From the NCBI GenBank assembly GCA_963770485.1, contig CAVYPX010000016.1, forward strand, positions 744,001 through 808,000: a DNA stretch of 64,000 nucleotides. Direction: 5' to 3'. The notes beneath the pieces are model-generated. The model worked only from the letters and a program-made list of their open reading frames with translations. It made no database searches and was not told where the DNA came from. A program made the translations under genes and the position numbers. Positions 1 through 7,903 of this stretch are shown piece after piece. The stretch's first letter is position 1, and every line of letters starts with the position of its first letter. This DNA comes from CAVVEC01 sp963770485. GTDB taxonomy: Bacteria; Acidobacteriota; Terriglobia; Terriglobales; Acidobacteriaceae.

Positions 1-699
1 GGTAGTGTCGGTGCGCCCCTCCACCGCGAACACAAAGAGGAACTGAACCGGAGATTGCCGGGTCGTTTCTATGAGCTCTACGGCTTGACCGAAGGCTTCG
101 TAACTGTGCTCGACAAGAACGACTACCTGGCGAAGCCGAACTCGGTGGGAACGCCGCTACCGTTTTTTGAGATGCGGATCGTGAACGCCGACGGGGAAGA
201 GGCGGCGGTGGGAGAGGTCGGAGAGATTGTCGGGCGCGGTCCCATCCTCATGCCGGGCTATTACAAGCGGCCCGACCTGACGGCTGAGGCCATCGTTGAC
301 GGCTGGCTGCATACTGGCGATCTCGGTTACGTCGACCGGGATGGTTTCCTGTTTCTAGTAGACCGCATGAAGGACATGATCATCTCCGGCGGCACGAACG
401 TGTTCCCCAAGGATATTGAAGAGATCATTGTGCAACATCCGGCAGTACGCGAGACTGCGGTGTTCGGCGTCCCCAGCGAGAAATGGGGGGAGAGCCCGCT
501 GGCCGCGGTCATTCTGCGTCATCCCGGCACAGTCACTCCGGAACAGTTGCGTGACTGGATCAATGAGCGCGTGGATGCCAAACATCAGCGCGTCCACGCG
601 GTGGTAATTCTGGAAGATTTTCCGCGCAGTACCGCAGGAAAAACGCTCAAGCGTCTGCTCCGGGAACCGTATTGGGCGGGACGGGATACGAAGATCTAG
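1..699 (+). CDS. Acyl-CoA synthetase (AMP-forming), C-terminal part, cut by window start
   Basis: The reading frame is open from base 1, so the 5' end lies outside the window and the TTG at 55 is not the real start. The visible part begins just before the adenylate-forming A5 motif (YGLTEG). It continues through the hinge region ([19 protein letters not shown]) and ends with the catalytic lysine region ([14 protein letters not shown]). These are hallmarks of ANL-superfamily CoA ligases, which activate carboxylates with ATP and CoA. The substrate cannot be read from this fragment. Benzoate is attractive given the benzoyl-CoA pathway 7 kb downstream, but several unrelated genes lie between, so that link is only inference. 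Confidence 0.88.
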   Translation, partial: GSVGAPLHREHKEELNRRLPGRFYELYGLTEGFVTVLDKNDYLAKPNSVGTPLPFFEMRIVNADGEEAAVGEVGEIVGRGPILMPGYYKRPDLTAEAIVDGWLHTGDLGYVDRDGFLFLVDRMKDMIISGGTNVFPKDIEEIIVQHPAVRETAVFGVPSEKWGESPLAAVILRHPGTVTPEQLRDWINERVDAKHQRVHAVVILEDFPRSTAGKTLKRLLREPYWAGRDTKI

Positions 700-817
700 T
701 CGCCGTCGAGTCCTCTTCTGCAGTGCGTGGCGAAGGCCGGGCACGTCAATAACATAACAATTGAGCAGTCGAGATGACCGTCGCCTCGCCTGTGACAAAA
801 AGGGCTTGACATCTCGT

Positions 818-985
818 ATATAATCGCGGGGCGCCATTGAATCGACCCGCCTTTTCCCACCTGTATTGGTGGGCGTTTCGATCCCCCAATGGCGGGTGGG
901 TTGCTCGGTGTGGGGTCGGCTCACAAAGCCCACCTAAGTGTTCGAATCCCTATGCGTTGGTGATCAAATTTCAGGAGGGAAATGT
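818..985 (+). promoter_or_regulatory. -10 element and structured 5' leader of the GloVer-repeat gene
   Basis: A perfect TATAAT lies at 818-823; a possible -35 (GTGACA, 792-797) is 20 bp away. A TSS near 830 would give a leader of about 155 nt. The leader has several mutually exclusive pairings: CGCCATTG (832-839) with CAATGGCG (887-894), ATCGA (841-845) with TCGAT (878-882), CCCACC (856-861) with GGTGGG (868-873), and alternatively ACCCGCC (845-851) with GGCGGGT (891-897) and GGTGGG (895-900) with CCCACC (929-934). It ends in the AGGAGG ribosome binding site at 973-978. I do not recognise it as a known riboswitch class. Confidence 0.45.
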
Positions 986-2191
986 ATGCGCGTCAAAGCG
1001 CTCACGATTGTTGCAGTGACTCTAATCTTGGCGACCGGTGCCTGGGCCGCCACTTCGGAGAGTGTGCTCTACAGCTTTCTCACCCAGAGTGGCGACGGCT
1101 ATTACCCCTACGCCAGCCTGATTTCTGACAAATCGGGTAATCTCTATGGCACCACCTACTACGGCGGCGCTAACGCCTACTACGGCGCCGTTTTCGAGTT
1201 GTCGCCTTCCGGCAGCGGTTGGACCGAAACGGTGCTTTACAGTTTTACCGGCAAGCCGGACGGGCAGGCCCCCTATGGCTCCTTGGTCTTCGACAAAGCA
1301 GGTAATCTTTATGGCACGACGTACTACGGCGGCGTCAGCAATTACGGCACGGTCTTTGAGCTGAAACATTCCGGCAGCAGTTGGAAGGAAAGCGTGCTCC
1401 ATAGTTTCACCGGTACCAATGGCGATGGGGCCTATCCTCTAGCCGGATTGGTCTTCGACGCCAAGGGCAATCTCTACGGAACCACCTACGCTGGCGGAAA
1501 AGGCTATGGCACTGCTTTCGAGTTGAAGTCGTCTAAGAGTGGCAAGTGGACGGTGGCGACCTCTTATAGCTTTCTCGCAGGCACCGACGGCGCTTATCCC
1601 CAGTACGGTGCGCTGATCGCTGGCAAAGGAGGCTATTTCTACGGCACCACCCTGTCCGGCGGCGGAACTTACAACGTGGGTACGGTGTACGAGCTGTTTC
1701 TTGCGAGAGGCGTCTTGGTGGAGAAGCCAATTTTCAGTTTCAGCGGAGGCAATGCAGGGACCTACCCGTATGCCGGCGTGGCCGCGGATGCGGCTGGCAA
1801 TCTCTACGGCACAACCTACCAGGGTGGTGCCAGCAACGCTGGGATCGCTTACCGGCTGAATAAGAGCAAGAAATGGAGTGAAAGTGTTCTCCACGGCTTC
1901 ACAGGCGGCACCGACGGGGCTTACCTCTACAGTGCCGTCGCCCTCGACGCGAAAAATAATGTCTATGGCACGACTTACCAGGGCGGAACGAGTAGCGTAG
2001 GCACGGTTTTCAAACTGACGCTTACCAAGGGCAAGTACAAGGAGAGTGTGCTGTATTCTTTCAAGAACAGCGGCGGCGACGGACTCTATCCCCGCGCTGG
2101 AGTCATTCTCGACAGCAAAGGGAATCTCTATGGTACGACCTTGTACGGCGGTATGAAAAACGGCGGTAGCGTGTTTGAGGTCACACCATAG
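986..2191 (+). CDS. Secreted GloVer-repeat (Gloeo_Verruco) protein
   Basis: A protein of about 401 aa with an N-terminal signal peptide (hydrophobic core around residues 5-20, likely cleaved after AWA). It is followed by about eight tandem repeats of roughly 45 residues built on the pattern VLYSFxGxxDGxxPxAGLxxDxxGNLYGTTYxGG, then GTVFEL. This is the Gloeo_Verruco/GloVer extracellular repeat family, likely a beta-propeller-like surface or secreted protein of unknown function. I chose the ATG at 986 because AGGAGG sits 7 nt upstream; an in-frame start at 938 has no ribosome binding site. A paralogue lies at 49319. The last repeat runs directly to the stop with no C-terminal anchor seen. Confidence 0.85.
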   Translation: MRVKALTIVAVTLILATGAWAATSESVLYSFLTQSGDGYYPYASLISDKSGNLYGTTYYGGANAYYGAVFELSPSGSGWTETVLYSFTGKPDGQAPYGSLVFDKAGNLYGTTYYGGVSNYGTVFELKHSGSSWKESVLHSFTGTNGDGAYPLAGLVFDAKGNLYGTTYAGGKGYGTAFELKSSKSGKWTVATSYSFLAGTDGAYPQYGALIAGKGGYFYGTTLSGGGTYNVGTVYELFLARGVLVEKPIFSFSGGNAGTYPYAGVAADAAGNLYGTTYQGGASNAGIAYRLNKSKKWSESVLHGFTGGTDGAYLYSAVALDAKNNVYGTTYQGGTSSVGTVFKLTLTKGKYKESVLYSFKNSGGDGLYPRAGVILDSKGNLYGTTLYGGMKNGGSVFEVTP

Positions 2192-2205
2192 TTTTGTTTC
2201 TCGGG

Positions 2206-2235
2206 CCCGTTCCGTTTCGCCAGAAACGGAGCGGG
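2206..2235 (+). terminator. Strong hairpin downstream of the GloVer gene
   Basis: A 13-bp stem (CCCGTTCCGTTTC pairing with GAAACGGAGCGGG, one G-T wobble) with a GCCA loop lies 15 bp after the stop codon. There is no immediate U tract; TTTT occurs 11 bases later. It may act as a terminator or as a 3' stability hairpin. Confidence 0.5.
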
Positions 2236-2376
2236 ACCGGGGTGCTTTTGTGCCTGTCGGAGCCTTGGAGACGTTTTGACGGCTAGCGCTTTGTCTGCAG
2301 AATCTTTGGTCCAGGCCGAAGGAATCAGCTTGCTTCTGGGATTGTGGTAGGCCGGCCGAGGTTCTCGATCAGGGAT

Positions 2377-2685
2377 TCAGCCCCAGACCTTTTCTTTCGT
2401 GGCAGCCTGCAGACCGACTTGATATTCACGGGCGCCTTCCAGCAATTTCGTCCACACGATCCGGAATTCCGCCTTGTGCTGCCGATACTGGACGGTCAAC
2501 CTGTCTTGTGCCTTCAGTTCATGATGGATCGAACCGAGCCGGGCGCCGGTCGGCGTGATGTCGAGAGTGTGCGCCGTTTGCTGAAAGGAATTGCCGGAGG
2601 CATCAGTGCCCCATACTCGGACAGGCAACACCGCCTTGATACGATCCTGCCCACGCCGGTTGATCTCTACGCTGGTTGATTGCAT
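2377..2685 (-). CDS. PilZ domain protein
   Basis: A single-domain protein of about 102 aa. It carries the PilZ signatures for cyclic-di-GMP binding: the arginine motif near the N terminus (NRRGQDRIKA, RxxxR) and a DITPTGARLG segment matching the (D/N)xSxxG motif, with Thr in the Ser position. The C-terminal beta strands end in YQVGLQ, as in other stand-alone PilZ proteins. I prefer the ATG at 2685; an in-frame TTG at 2715 would add ten residues. It is convergent with the GloVer gene and divergent from the subtilase operon. The effector target cannot be told from sequence. The c-di-GMP role is family knowledge, not shown here. Confidence 0.8.
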   Translation of the reverse strand: MQSTSVEINRRGQDRIKAVLPVRVWGTDASGNSFQQTAHTLDITPTGARLGSIHHELKAQDRLTVQYRQHKAEFRIVWTKLLEGAREYQVGLQAATKEKVWG

Positions 2686-2715
2686 TGGTTGCTCAAGCCC
2701 AGTGTGCACCGACAA

Positions 2716-3170
2716 CTAGGAGTTGGGAATAGCTCCGATGTGTGAGGCACAAGGGTAACCACTCGGAACAAACAAGCTGCGCAACTTCTGGGAATCGCGG
2801 TCCGACACCCAAACTGACCAAATGATGAGCTGCCGGCAGAGGTCCCGACAATGCTCAGCGATTCGCCTCTTATATGTATTGCGCAGCCGGCCAAGTCATT
2901 TGATCTTGCTTCGCGCGTTCTCTCTCGCTCCGTCTGAACCGCGTTTCCCTCGGAGCGCTGGAGGGGCGGGACAATCTGTCTACATTTAAAGGCCCCAATC
3001 TAAGTGGTTGTGCGCTAGGCGCATACCCTCCAAACACTAGTTTTTCGGGACAATCTGTCCCGTCCGACGTACCGGCGAGAGTCCTATTAAGTCTGGCGTT
3101 ATCAATAGGTTGAACGGATCATGGATTTGGAGGTCGCCTTGCAGCCAATAGCTCTGAAGGAGAGAAGGCT
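2716..3170. other. Non-coding stretch between PilZ and the subtilase operon
   Basis: I see no convincing gene in these 455 bases. They hold the two GGGACAATCTGTC sites listed separately and presumably the promoters of the flanking divergent genes. Confidence 0.5.
2968..3062. promoter_or_regulatory. Two copies of a GGGACA-N3-TGTCCC operator-like site
   Basis: The 13-mer GGGACAATCTGTC occurs at 2968-2980 and again at 3047-3059, 79 bp apart. The second copy extends to a perfect 17-bp inverted repeat, CGGGACA-ATC-TGTCCCG (3046-3062). Twin dyad sites upstream of an operon are typical of a dimeric transcription factor; the spacing of about 7.5 helical turns would allow looping. The regulator is unknown. 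Confidence 0.55.
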
Positions 3171-3320
3171 ATGTCTTGGAAATCTGTAAATGCGATTCTG
3201 CGGCGAAGCCTCTTATTTGCCCTGGTCGCTGGCACGGTATTCGAAGTTAGCCGAATGATTCCCCCTCACAGTGTAGCTAAGGCTGTTTCGCTATTGGCCT
3301 CAGCAGTATGGGGCTCATGA
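3171..3320 (+). CDS. Small 49-aa membrane or leader-type peptide upstream of the subtilase
   Basis: This ORF starts at ATG 3171 behind a strong AAGGAG (3157-3162, 8-nt spacing). It encodes 49 residues with a basic start (RR near residues 11-12), a hydrophobic stretch (SLLFALVAGTVF) and a second hydrophobic end (KAVSLLASAVWG). Its TGA at 3318-3320 overlaps an in-frame ATG (3317) of the downstream protease, so the two may be translationally coupled. I recognise no family. It could be a small membrane protein or a leader peptide. The strong ribosome binding site is the main argument that it is translated. Confidence 0.5.
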   Translation: MSWKSVNAILRRSLLFALVAGTVFEVSRMIPPHSVAKAVSLLASAVWGS

Positions 3321-3340
3321 AAGGCAACCAAGGGACAACC

Positions 3341-5131
3341 ATGAAAGCAAAACTCAAAGACGGAGCGGGAACCGCACGAACCCACCGAATGCGGTGGCGG
3401 ATTTCCTTGCTGCTGATTCTGTTTGCAGCAAGCGTCATCCCGAGCTTAGCGGCGCCCCGGATTGCGAGCGACGGACCCATGAAGCCAGCGCACGTCAAGC
3501 TGGCCAAGGATTTGAAGTTCAGCAACCCGAATCAGCTGATGGACGTGATCGTTCAATTTAACGTGACACCGCGCGCCGAGCATTACAGCAGGATGGCGTC
3601 GCGTGGTGCATTCGTAAAGACCAAGCTGCACAGCATCCACGCGGCAGCGTTCCGGCTTCCAGCCTCTGCCATCGCCAAGCTGGAAAAAGATCCGGATATC
3701 GTTTATGTCAGCCCCGACCGCACGGTGAAGCTCAGCAGCACGCCGAGCTACGAAAGCGCGGTGCAGGCCGATGTTGCGGTTGCGGCCTACAACGTTGACG
3801 GCACTGGGATCGGGGTAGCGGTGATTGACAGTGGCGTCTCTGACCATAAAGACTTCCACACCGCATCTGGAAACCGGATCGTGTACAGCCAGAGCTTCGT
3901 TGCCGGTGACACTTCGACGCTGGATGGCTACGGGCACGGCACTCACGTAGCGGGCATCATTGCCGGAAACGGGTCGGCATCGGGAGCGGGTACCGGGTAC
4001 TCGACCAAGTATGCCGGTATGGCTTCTGGCGCTAACATCATCAACTTGCGCGTTCTCGATAAAACCGGATCGGGCACTGACAGCCAGGTGATCGCGGCCA
4101 TTCAGCGAGCCATCGCGCTGCAGAGTCAATACAACATCCGTGTGATCAACCTCTCGCTCGGGCGCCCCGTGTTCGAAAGCTATACGCTCGATCCGCTCTG
4201 CCAGGCAGTCGAACAAGCTTGGAAGGCGGGAATCGTGGTGGTAGTGGCCGCAGGTAACGACGGGCGCGACAACAGCTACGGAACTCATGGCTTCGCCACC
4301 ATCGGCGTGCCGGGCAACGATCCGGCAGTGATCACGGTGGGCGCCACCCGGTTGGGAAGTTCCATCCGAGTGGATGACACGATCGCCAGCTATAGCTCGA
4401 AGGGTCCAACGCTGATTGATCACATTGTCAAGCCGGATATTGTGGCTCCCGGCAATCGCATCATCTCATTGATCGACAAGGGCAGCACCCTTGATGTAGA
4501 CGATCCCACTCTCGAGCAGTCGCCCGACAATGCCTCTCTCTGCACGGGAACCTGCCCCACGAGCTATTTCCGCTTGAGTGGCACCAGCATGTCGACGCCG
4601 GTGGTAAGCGGCTCGGTCGCGCTGATGCTGCAAAAGGATCCGACGCTTACGCCGGATACGGTGAAAGCTCGCTTACTGAAGACAGCATGGAAGGCGTTCT
4701 CGCAGTTCAGCTCTTCCTATGATGTCGTCAACAACCGCTACGACAACGAATATGACCTGTTTACCTATGGTTCTGGCTACCTCGACGTCGATGCCGCATT
4801 GGGCAGCACCGACGTGGCCAACGGATTAGCGCTGTCTCCCACGGCCGTATTCAACGCGGCCAACGGAACGGTTTCAATCGTCAACACGACGCTCGGAACC
4901 TCGTCTGTGCTCTATGGCACCTCGGTGGTTTGGGGTAACTCGGTGCTCTGGGGCACCTCGGTGGTTTGGGGCAACTCCACATTGCTGGCAAACTCGGTGG
5001 TCTGGGGGAACTCGGTGGTTTGGGGCAACACAGTTGACTCAGGCTTCAGCGTAGTCTGGGGCAGCAGCGTCATCTGGGGCAGCTCGACTACAACTTCGGC
5101 CTTCAGCGATGGCCAGGATGGAGAGAACTAA
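3341..5131 (+). CDS. Subtilisin-like (S8) serine protease with C-terminal SVVWG repeats
   Basis: A secreted preproenzyme of about 596 aa. A basic N terminus and hydrophobic core form a signal peptide ending near SLAA. A propeptide of the inhibitor I9 type follows (DVIVQFNVTP to IVYVSPDRTVKL). The peptidase domain has the triad in order: Asp in VAVIDSGVSD (about residue 163), His in GYGHGTHVAG (about 199) and Ser in SGTSMSTPVVSG (about 415). The last 65 residues are a tandem SVVWGNS/SVLWGTS repeat. ATG 3341 has AGGGA upstream and gives a normal signal peptide; in-frame ATGs at 3317 and 3308 are alternatives. It likely forms an operon with the small ORF before it and the membrane protein after it. 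Confidence 0.92.
   Translation: MKAKLKDGAGTARTHRMRWRISLLLILFAASVIPSLAAPRIASDGPMKPAHVKLAKDLKFSNPNQLMDVIVQFNVTPRAEHYSRMASRGAFVKTKLHSIHAAAFRLPASAIAKLEKDPDIVYVSPDRTVKLSSTPSYESAVQADVAVAAYNVDGTGIGVAVIDSGVSDHKDFHTASGNRIVYSQSFVAGDTSTLDGYGHGTHVAGIIAGNGSASGAGTGYSTKYAGMASGANIINLRVLDKTGSGTDSQVIAAIQRAIALQSQYNIRVINLSLGRPVFESYTLDPLCQAVEQAWKAGIVVVVAAGNDGRDNSYGTHGFATIGVPGNDPAVITVGATRLGSSIRVDDTIASYSSKGPTLIDHIVKPDIVAPGNRIISLIDKGSTLDVDDPTLEQSPDNASLCTGTCPTSYFRLSGTSMSTPVVSGSVALMLQKDPTLTPDTVKARLLKTAWKAFSQFSSSYDVVNNRYDNEYDLFTYGSGYLDVDAALGSTDVANGLALSPTAVFNAANGTVSIVNTTLGTSSVLYGTSVVWGNSVLWGTSVVWGNSTLLANSVVWGNSVVWGNTVDSGFSVVWGSSVIWGSSTTTSAFSDGQDGEN
4901..5086 (+). repeat. Tandem SVVWGNS-coding repeat
   Basis: About ten degenerate units of 18-24 bp encode (S/T)VVWG(N/T)S-like heptads at the end of the protease gene. 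Nearly identical segments such as TCGGTGGTTTGGGGCAACTC recur. The Trp-Gly pattern suggests a surface-attachment or beta-stack tail. Confidence 0.8.
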
Positions 5132-5132
5132 C

Positions 5133-5855
5133 ATGACAACTCTATCCATTAAAGCCAAGCTTCTAATCGCCGTCGTCGTACTCAGCAGCCTCGCAGTCCT
5201 CGGGAAGGCGCTGTCAGACTGGGGTCAAGTGCACGACTACACCCGCTTCGCGGCCTACCTTCTGGTGGCCATGATAGCGGCTCGCTTCAGAGTTTCGTTG
5301 CCGAAGATGACGGGTTCGATGGCCGTGAACCTGCCCTTCATCCTGGTGGCTCTGATCGAGCTTAGCCTGGTGGAAGCATTGATCGTCGCAGCCGCCTCCA
5401 CCTTCGTGCAGTGCTTCTGGCCGGAAAGCAAGAAGCGGAACATGGTTCACGTGGTCTTCAATGTTGCGGTGCTGACCATTGCAGCCCAGTTGACGTGGTG
5501 GGCCATGCGAACCGAGGCACAGAATGCTGTCCTGGCAATTGTTCTGGGTGCGCTCACGGTGTTGATTGCGAACACCATGCCCGTGGCGGCGATCATTGCC
5601 GTCACCGAAAAGGGCCAAGCGGCGCGCATCTGGATGCAAATCCTGCGGCTCACATTCCCGTACTACTTGCTGGCTGCGGGGATCGCGGGCCTGGTGAAAC
5701 TGGCGAACCACGCGGTTGGCTGGCAGGTGCCGCTGTTCATCCTGCCGGCGATGCTGCTGGTTTACCACTCATACACAACCTACTTTCATCAACTGAGCGA
5801 TTTCGCGACCATGTCCGGCTCCGGTACGATGGCCGCCAAGGCAGGCTCCCACTGA
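5133..5855 (+). CDS. Multi-pass membrane protein, sensor-domain-like, no output domain
   Basis: A protein of about 240 aa, mostly hydrophobic, with about six to seven predicted membrane segments (for example KLLIAVVVLSSLAVL, YLLVAMIAARF, LPFILVALIELSLVEALIV and LFILPAMLLVYHSY). The pattern resembles N-terminal membrane sensor domains fused to HD or GGDEF output domains in other bacteria, but here the protein ends with no catalytic domain. It starts one base after the protease stop (ATG 5133, with GAGAGA just upstream). An in-frame ATG at 5109 would overlap the protease gene. The tight coupling suggests a role with the protease, such as export, anchoring or immunity. That role is inference. 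Confidence 0.65.
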   Translation: MTTLSIKAKLLIAVVVLSSLAVLGKALSDWGQVHDYTRFAAYLLVAMIAARFRVSLPKMTGSMAVNLPFILVALIELSLVEALIVAAASTFVQCFWPESKKRNMVHVVFNVAVLTIAAQLTWWAMRTEAQNAVLAIVLGALTVLIANTMPVAAIIAVTEKGQAARIWMQILRLTFPYYLLAAGIAGLVKLANHAVGWQVPLFILPAMLLVYHSYTTYFHQLSDFATMSGSGTMAAKAGSH

Positions 5856-5896
5856 TGGGACGTGCCTAGCACCTCGGTTTAGAAGTAGACACCAAG

Positions 5897-5940
5897 TCGC
5901 CCTACGTTTGCCGCCAGGCAGCGTAGGGCGATTTGCTTTT
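5897..5940 (+). terminator. Rho-independent terminator after the subtilase operon
   Basis: A perfect 10-bp stem (TCGCCCTACG, 5897-5906, with CGTAGGGCGA, 5922-5931) is followed by TTTGCTTTT, 42 bp after the membrane-protein stop codon. Between convergent genes it could also serve the RNase HI side. Confidence 0.7.
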
Positions 5941-6034
5941 GGCCCGCGGGGAAACCATCGATTCTGCGGGCGCGGGACAAGTATCACTCACGGTGCAGCG
6001 GGCGAGACAGCTCGGATGCGGCAAGAATGCGGGG

Positions 6035-6436
6035 TTACGTTTTCGTAGTCCGAACGACGGAGTTAGCCAGATGGTTGGCTTCCGTGTTGTGCTCGCGGCG
6101 GACATGAGAAATGGAAAAATCGAAGGAATGCGCCAGCTTGCGACAGATCCAATGAAGGGAATAGAGACGGGCGCTGCGGCATCGGTACTCGCCGCGCATC
6201 TGCTTCACCACGACTTCCGAATCCGAATAGACGTGGAGCGCTCGGGCTCTTAAGCCTAGAGCGCACTGCAGAGCCTCCAGCAAGGCAACGTACTCCGCCA
6301 CGTTGTTATCCTGACAGCCGATGCGCTTGGCGATTCTGATCCTGCCACCCTCGGCGCCTTCGATCACAATCCCAATGCCCGAGGGCCCCGGATTTCCCAG
6401 GGAGCCGCCGTCCACGTAGGCTACGAGATTTGACAT
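6035..6436 (-). CDS. Ribonuclease HI family protein
   Basis: A 133-aa single-domain RNase H. It cleaves the RNA strand of RNA-DNA hybrids in the cytoplasm. The catalytic acidic residues are visible in order: Asp in VAYVDGGSLGNPG (residue 9), Glu in NNVAEYVALLEAL (about 48), Asp in HVYSDSEVVVKQM (about 72) and a final Asn/Glu-rich motif near the C terminus (REHNTEANHLAN). In that last motif the usual catalytic Asp is not obvious, with Asn in the position expected from many homologues. Length and layout fit the short RNase HI-like family seen in Acidobacteria and Actinobacteria. It stands alone. Whether the fourth-residue change weakens activity is unknown. Confidence 0.85.
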   Translation of the reverse strand: MSNLVAYVDGGSLGNPGPSGIGIVIEGAEGGRIRIAKRIGCQDNNVAEYVALLEALQCALGLRARALHVYSDSEVVVKQMRGEYRCRSARLYSLHWICRKLAHSFDFSISHVRREHNTEANHLANSVVRTTKT

Positions 6437-7348
6437 GCAGCGCTGTCAACACCATGCGGCAACAGGGCCTCGCACGTCAAGATGCTGGCATGGTTCCCTT
6501 GCGCAATCAGATTGTGATTTGCGCCACTGTGCAAGATGTTGTGGAAAAGTAGGACTTGACTTTTTCATTGTCAGTAAGCGCCAAGTGTTCAACGGATTGC
6601 AGCAGTCCCAGTGGGCCCACAAAATTTTCCAGTTTGCACCGAAAAGCGGCATTGACAATTACCGATGAAGCATTTAAGGTTCGCGCGTCGACGGTTGAAA
6701 GGGTTGGCTCAAATTAAACTTTAGCCAGTCCGAAGTAAGCCGGGTGATCAGCCGGACGGGGCAACCTGAACGGCAACCAAACCCGAAAAAACCAACTGCT
6801 CTGCGAGGAACAGCTGGGGTTTGGAATCGCGAAAGCGGTGATCGCATCAAGGGCCGTGATGGTGCATGCGTCCACGCTGTTGGCTCCCTCGCAGGAGCTG
6901 GCGGCTAGAGCATAACCAATGTCACGGCCTTTTCCATTTTTCTTGCTCTCTCTTCTGCCTTCCCTCACCTTTCTCAACCGAGCTCTGTGAATTCTTAGCA
7001 GAGGAAATTCGCTCCGACGGATTCGTTTTGGCATTCCTTATTTAAGCGTGTGGACTCGCTCATAGCCGCGTAGTGAAATCCCGGTTTCAGAATCAGCGCC
7101 TGAAGGCCATTCTCTTAGGGAGCCCTTACGGCACGTTCCTTGATACGAGTCGCGCGTGTATCGCGGGCTGGTAGCCCATCCGTGCCTGTAATTAACACCA
7201 AAAGGCCATTTACCAAGTCCCGTGGGGAATGTACGTTAACGGCGAACAGTTTTGGGGAAGATGGTTCGACGCCGCGCGATTCCAGAATTCCGGGGCGTCC
7301 TCGCAAGCCCGATCTTTGCCGTCTGAACAACACGCCGTGGGGTGCGAT
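6437..7348. other. About 900 bp without a supported gene
   Basis: Short ORFs exist here on both strands, but none has a recognisable product, a good ribosome binding site and typical codon use together. The stretch is somewhat richer in A and T around 6530-6720. It may hold the promoters of the RNase HI gene and of the small gene at 7349. Confidence 0.4.
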
Positions 7349-7612
7349 ATGACAGACAAATCTGACTCTTCATTCGCGGTCATTCGATTTAACGAGCGAA
7401 CCTACCAGTCGGCCGGAGTTGTGGCCGTCATCAAGGGAATTGAGACCGCACAAAGAACTCTCAATGATTTCGATTGGTGCCAGAGCCCGGAAGAACGAAG
7501 GGCGGGTTGGCGCTATTTCCTGGAGGAAACCGATCTGCGGCCTGGAATGGACCCGGAGAGGGCGACCAAGCTTCGCCAACTGCGACTCGATCTTCAGGAA
7601 TCTCAAGCGTAG
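7349..7612 (+). CDS. Small hypothetical protein (87 aa)
   Basis: An ORF from ATG 7349 encodes an acidic soluble protein of 87 residues: a likely strand region (FAVIRFNERTYQSAGVVAVI) followed by helices rich in Arg and Glu (ERRAGWRYFLEET, RATKLRQLRLDLQES). There is no signal peptide or membrane segment. Its codon use is like neighbouring genes, and the opposite frames contain only weaker ORFs. I recognise no family. The longer in-frame ORF from 7229 has no better start. It precedes the benzoyl-CoA operon by 290 bp and appears to be separately transcribed. Confidence 0.5.
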   Translation: MTDKSDSSFAVIRFNERTYQSAGVVAVIKGIETAQRTLNDFDWCQSPEERRAGWRYFLEETDLRPGMDPERATKLRQLRLDLQESQA

Positions 7613-7841
7613 ATCTGCTGAAAGGGCTCGAGTGCGCCCCGGGGTATCCGATGAAAAGGTGCCACCGAGCCGGTAATTCGTTCGCGAAACTCCCAACATC
7701 AAGGCGGGGCGCGGGTTTCCTCATCACTCGCGCCGCCGATCTCGTTCCTGAATCATCCCACTTCCACGAGTCGCACCGGAGGTCCCAGCCCGGCGCAATT
7801 CGGCCTGCGACAACGACGCCCCCTCTCTTCGCCGAGACCCC

Positions 7842-7903
7842 GTCACAGGGACTAGTGACCCGCGTCACAGCCCGATAGCGAGCCGAAGGCTATCATTTGT
7901 CCC
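7842..7903 (+). promoter_or_regulatory. CRP/FNR-like box and -10 of the benzoyl-CoA operon
   Basis: AGTGA-CCCGCG-TCACA (7854-7869) differs at one base from the CRP consensus TGTGA-N6-TCACA. It is preceded by a further GTCAC half site (7842-7846). Its centre (7861.5) lies 41.5 bp before base 7903. A -10 (TATCAT, 7891-7896) predicts a TSS at about 7903, so this has class II activator geometry. No Shine-Dalgarno is visible before ATG 7904, so the mRNA may be leaderless. Confidence 0.6.

Noticed and set aside
806..823. TTGACA and TATAAT read as a sigma-70 promoter
   Set aside because: The spacer is only 6 bp, so these two cannot act together; the -10 may use another -35.
355..933. 192-aa minus-strand ORF overlapping the ligase
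   Set aside because: No start signal or domain; the plus frame is a clear CoA ligase.
941..951. GTTCGAATCCC resembles a tRNA T-arm
   Set aside because: The flanking bases cannot form a T-stem or acceptor stem, and no D or anticodon arm precedes it.
1050..2190. Repeated GNLYGTTYxGG segments as a CRISPR or tandem array
   Set aside because: They are protein-level repeats that differ at DNA level and are in frame within one ORF.
3446..4423. 325-aa minus-strand ORF
   Set aside because: Shadow of the subtilase gene, which has the full catalytic triad.
6714..7034. 106-aa minus-strand ORF
   Set aside because: Low-complexity basic sequence with no ribosome binding site or known family.
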